From: Cutibacterium avidum ATCC 25577
Lineage (GTDB): Bacteria; Actinomycetota; Actinomycetes; Propionibacteriales; Propionibacteriaceae
Assembly (NCBI RefSeq): GCF_000227295.1
Contig: NZ_JH165054.1
Coordinates: forward strand, 860,948-924,947
DNA length: 64,000 nt
Direction: 5' to 3'
In this document: positions 62,025 through 64,000 of the stretch, in pieces
How positions within the stretch are numbered: the stretch's first letter is position 1
Layout: the number at the start of each line of letters is the position of its first letter
Made by a program: the position numbers and the translations under genes
The notes under the pieces: model-generated
Seen by the model: only the letters and a program-made list of their open reading frames with translations
The model's database searches: none
What the model was told of the DNA's origin: nothing

Positions 62025-63068
62025 ATGACCAACACCTCGACCAACGCCGGGACGGCTCTCAAGCGCACCGTCGCTCTGACCGCTGCGGCCGGACTCGCCG
62101 TCATGGGCACCATCGCCGAGGAGGCCCACGCCGCCCCCACCGGTACCCCTGGGGCCCATGCGGAGAAGGCTCCCACCCAGCAGACCAAGAAGGCGCCGAC
62201 CAAGCAGGCCAAGCGCGCCACCCCGTACACCACCCAGTTCGCGCAGTCCCGTGCCCACCTCAACGTTCGTTCTGGACGTGGCACCGCGTACAAGCGTCAC
62301 GGTCTCATCCACCCCGGCGACCGTCTCCTCATCGTTGGCAAGGACGTCCAGGGCTGGACCCCCGTCAACTACCGCGGCAAGACCTCCTGGGTCGCCACCC
62401 GCTACATCAACAAGGTCACCCGCCCGGTCGGCATCTTCGCCCAGCGAGGCGACCACAATGCCCGCACCAAGGCTGTTCAGCGCGACCTTTCGACCCTCAG
62501 CTACTTCCCGGGCAAGTGGGTCGGACTGCCTTACGGCCCATCCACCACCAACGCCGTCAAGGTGTTCCAGAAGGCCAATGCTCTCAAGCAGACCGGCGTC
62601 ACCGACGCCGTCACCATGAGCCTGCTGCGCTCGAAGGCCAGCTACAAGCGCGCCGCCGAGGCCGAGAAGGCAGCTCAGAAGAAGGCCGCCGCTCCGGAGC
62701 CGACGCAGCGTCACTCCGAGGAGTCCTCGCGCACCTCCCGTTCCTCCGAGCGCTCGGACCGTAGCGCCGCCGACGTCTCCACCAGTGGCGTCGCCGGAAG
62801 CTGCGGGGCCTCCTTCTACACCGATTCGCAGACCGCCTCCGGTGAGCCCTTCAGCTCCTCGGCCATGACGGCTGCCTCCAAGACCTACTCCTTCGGCACC
62901 CGCCTCAAGGTGACCAACAGGGCCAACGGACGCTCTACCGTCGTGCGCATCAATGACCGTGGACCCTACGTCTCCGGTCGCTGCCTCGACCTGACTCCGG
63001 CCGCCTTCAACCAGATCTCGTCGCCCAGCGCTGGCGTTGCCGACGTCACCTACGAGAAGGTCTCCTGA
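62025..63068 (+). CDS. secreted SH3 / peptidoglycan-binding / RlpA-like protein
   Basis: A 347-aa secreted protein. A signal peptide (ALKRTVALTAAAGLAVMGTI AEEAHA) is followed by a Lys/Thr linker, a bacterial SH3 domain (LNVRSGRGTAYKRHGLIHPG, SWVATRYIN), a peptidoglycan-binding-like helical repeat (TKAVQRDLSTLSYFPGKWVG) and a charged linker. A C-terminal double-psi beta-barrel ends it (GASFYTDSQTASGEPFSSSA MTAAS; VRINDRGPYVSGRCLDLTPA AF) with the catalytic Asp of RlpA in NDRGP. Predicted to bind or cleave cell wall outside the cell. RBS GGAAGGA lies 9 bases upstream. A strong terminator follows. Confidence 0.9.
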   Translation: MTNTSTNAGTALKRTVALTAAAGLAVMGTIAEEAHAAPTGTPGAHAEKAPTQQTKKAPTKQAKRATPYTTQFAQSRAHLNVRSGRGTAYKRHGLIHPGDRLLIVGKDVQGWTPVNYRGKTSWVATRYINKVTRPVGIFAQRGDHNARTKAVQRDLSTLSYFPGKWVGLPYGPSTTNAVKVFQKANALKQTGVTDAVTMSLLRSKASYKRAAEAEKAAQKKAAAPEPTQRHSEESSRTSRSSERSDRSAADVSTSGVAGSCGASFYTDSQTASGEPFSSSAMTAASKTYSFGTRLKVTNRANGRSTVVRINDRGPYVSGRCLDLTPAAFNQISSPSAGVADVTYEKVS

Positions 63069-63093
63069 GCTCACCAGACATCGATCATGACAG

Positions 63094-63130
63094 CGTCAGC
63101 CCCCGATCCACTGCGGATCGGGGGCTGACG
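63094..63130. terminator. intrinsic terminator after the RlpA-like gene
   Basis: Arms CGTCAGCCCCCGATC and GATCGGGGGCTGACG with a 7-base loop; it serves the plus-strand gene and perhaps the convergent minus-strand gene. Confidence 0.85.
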
Positions 63131-63178
63131 TCATGTTCAAGACTTCTCAGGCCAGGCCAAAGATCTCTGGCCCAGGAA

Positions 63179-64000
63179 TCAACCGGCAGGAGCCTCCGGG
63201 CCGTCGTTGAACCACCAGGTGGCCTGTCCGGGAACTCCGGCCTTCTTGGCCTCCTCCGGTGCCTCGACCTTGTCGAGCTCGTGGACATTGCCCTCGGCAT
63301 CCTCCCAGCACACCACCTCGCGGCGCACCGGGATCTGCACGGTCACCAGATCAGTGACGACGTAGCGGCGCAGCTTGGCACCAGCCGGCAGACCCATGGC
63401 GGGCACGGGCTCGGCGACCGGGAGAACCTCATCATCAGAGTGTTCCTCGGAGTGATCATCGCTGAGCGCCTCAGGACGGTTCTCGTCGTCCTCCTCGCCA
63501 TCCTCAGCAACCGGGAAGCCCACGTTGTCCTCGTCACGGGGAGCCGCCGGAACGATGACCGGAGTGACGGTGGTGTCCTTGCCGACCTCGTTATCGTCGA
63601 CGGGCTGGGTCTCGCCGACCTCCTCGGGGGAGTCGTCGTCAACCTCTGCGGCGTCGACGATGTCAGGATCGCTGTCGGCACCGCGTCCTGGCTGGGCAAT
63701 GATGATGTCGTCATCATCGATCTCCAGTCCGGAACGACGAGCGGGCTCCATGCCGTAGTGGCCGTAGACCTCGGCCTCACGGTCACGCGAGAGATCGTCC
63801 TCCTCGGACGCCTCAGGGGCGGTCTCGATGATGTCGCGGTTGAACGGCACACTGACGTGGCTCGTGGAGTAATCGGCGCCGCGTACCGGAATGAAGTGCT
63901 CGTGGCCCTCCGAAAGCACGGTCACGAAAGTCACGGCACCGGTGACCTCGTCGGCAAAGATCTGCTGGATCGTCCCGACCTTCTCACCATCCGGTCCGAC
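63179..64000 (-). CDS. PRC-barrel domain protein with acidic region (5' end outside the window)
   Basis: The frame is open to base 64000 with no stop, so the gene starts beyond the window. Upstream of the first internal start it reads VGPDGEKVGTIQQIFADEVT GAVTFVTVLSEG then HFIPVRGAD and VSVPFNRDIIETAP, the PRC-barrel fold. A very acidic stretch (DDDSPEEVGETQPVDDNEVG and similar) joins it to a C-terminal beta-rich part (KLRRYVVTDLVTVQIPVRRE VVCWEDAEG). Likely a cytoplasmic stress protein like those with PRC plus DUF2382 domains; the C-terminal region would fit a short DUF2382. Function unknown. Confidence 0.8.
   Translation of the reverse strand, partial: VGPDGEKVGTIQQIFADEVTGAVTFVTVLSEGHEHFIPVRGADYSTSHVSVPFNRDIIETAPEASEEDDLSRDREAEVYGHYGMEPARRSGLEIDDDDIIIAQPGRGADSDPDIVDAAEVDDDSPEEVGETQPVDDNEVGKDTTVTPVIVPAAPRDEDNVGFPVAEDGEEDDENRPEALSDDHSEEHSDDEVLPVAEPVPAMGLPAGAKLRRYVVTDLVTVQIPVRREVVCWEDAEGNVHELDKVEAPEEAKKAGVPGQATWWFNDGPEAPAG

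Overview
The window is high-GC DNA from a Propionibacteriaceae chromosome. It reads like a Cutibacterium other than a typical C. acnes type I strain; C. avidum or C. granulosum would fit. The evidence is protein style, translationally coupled operons, Zur-type alternative ribosomal proteins, secreted NodB lipoproteins, a complete hut pathway and a type I-E CRISPR locus. The species is inference.

Layout. 1-3.8 kb is decayed accessory DNA: the end of an ISL3-type transposase, frameshifted small genes, and an IS3-type transposase fused to a broken MacB/FtsX-type ABC exporter. 4.6-7.2 kb is an ars operon (arsR divergent from arsD-arsA) with no arsenite permease. 7.4-14.6 kb holds secreted or surface proteins: a small secreted protein, a lipase-like hydrolase, and two NodB deacetylase lipoproteins flanking a TIGR03943/permease pair. 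14.7-22.5 kb is core: MurJ, aspartokinase, a class A PBP with a PASTA domain, a metallophosphoesterase, tRNA-Pro(CGG) and a PfpI/DJ-1 protein. 22.8-28.6 kb is an Opp/Dpp peptide transporter with a hairpin after the binding protein. 29-32 kb has YaaA, a divergent Zur-box pair (rpmE2; rpmB-rpsN-rpmF), an FKBP and a P-loop kinase. 32.4-39.8 kb is histidine degradation (hutU, an M20 amidohydrolase, hutF, hutI, hutH).

39.8-51.7 kb is a type I-E CRISPR-Cas locus (cas3-cse1-cse2-cas7-cas5-cas6e-cas1-cas2) with 27 regularly spaced repeats. Its last two repeats are displaced by about 0.3 and 0.8 kb of foreign DNA carrying a 47-aa hydrophobic/Arg-rich ORF and a membrane protein. 51.7-55.3 kb is more accessory DNA: a broken RHH antitoxin, a membrane protein, a degenerate L,D-transpeptidase, a Tat-exported protein and a lipoprotein. 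55.4-64 kb has an intact ABC exporter, an acetyltransferase, a proline-iminopeptidase-like hydrolase, an SH3/RlpA secreted protein and a partial PRC-barrel protein.

Main discovery. Between hutH and cas3 there is a hidden one-spacer mini-CRISPR. Two degenerate repeats (39798-39825 and 39859-39886) are exactly 33 nt apart, the same geometry as the array. The first has compensatory base-pair changes that keep the Cas6e stem, plus an exact 5' handle. Its pseudo-spacer seed matches the cas promoter about 100 bp downstream at positions 1-5 and 7-11, with mismatches exactly at 6 and 12, the positions Cascade flips out. This is the expected signature of a Cas-regulating (CreR-like) RNA that guides Cascade to repress its own operon. 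cas3 itself appears frameshifted near codon 12, so Cascade may survive here mainly in a regulatory role.
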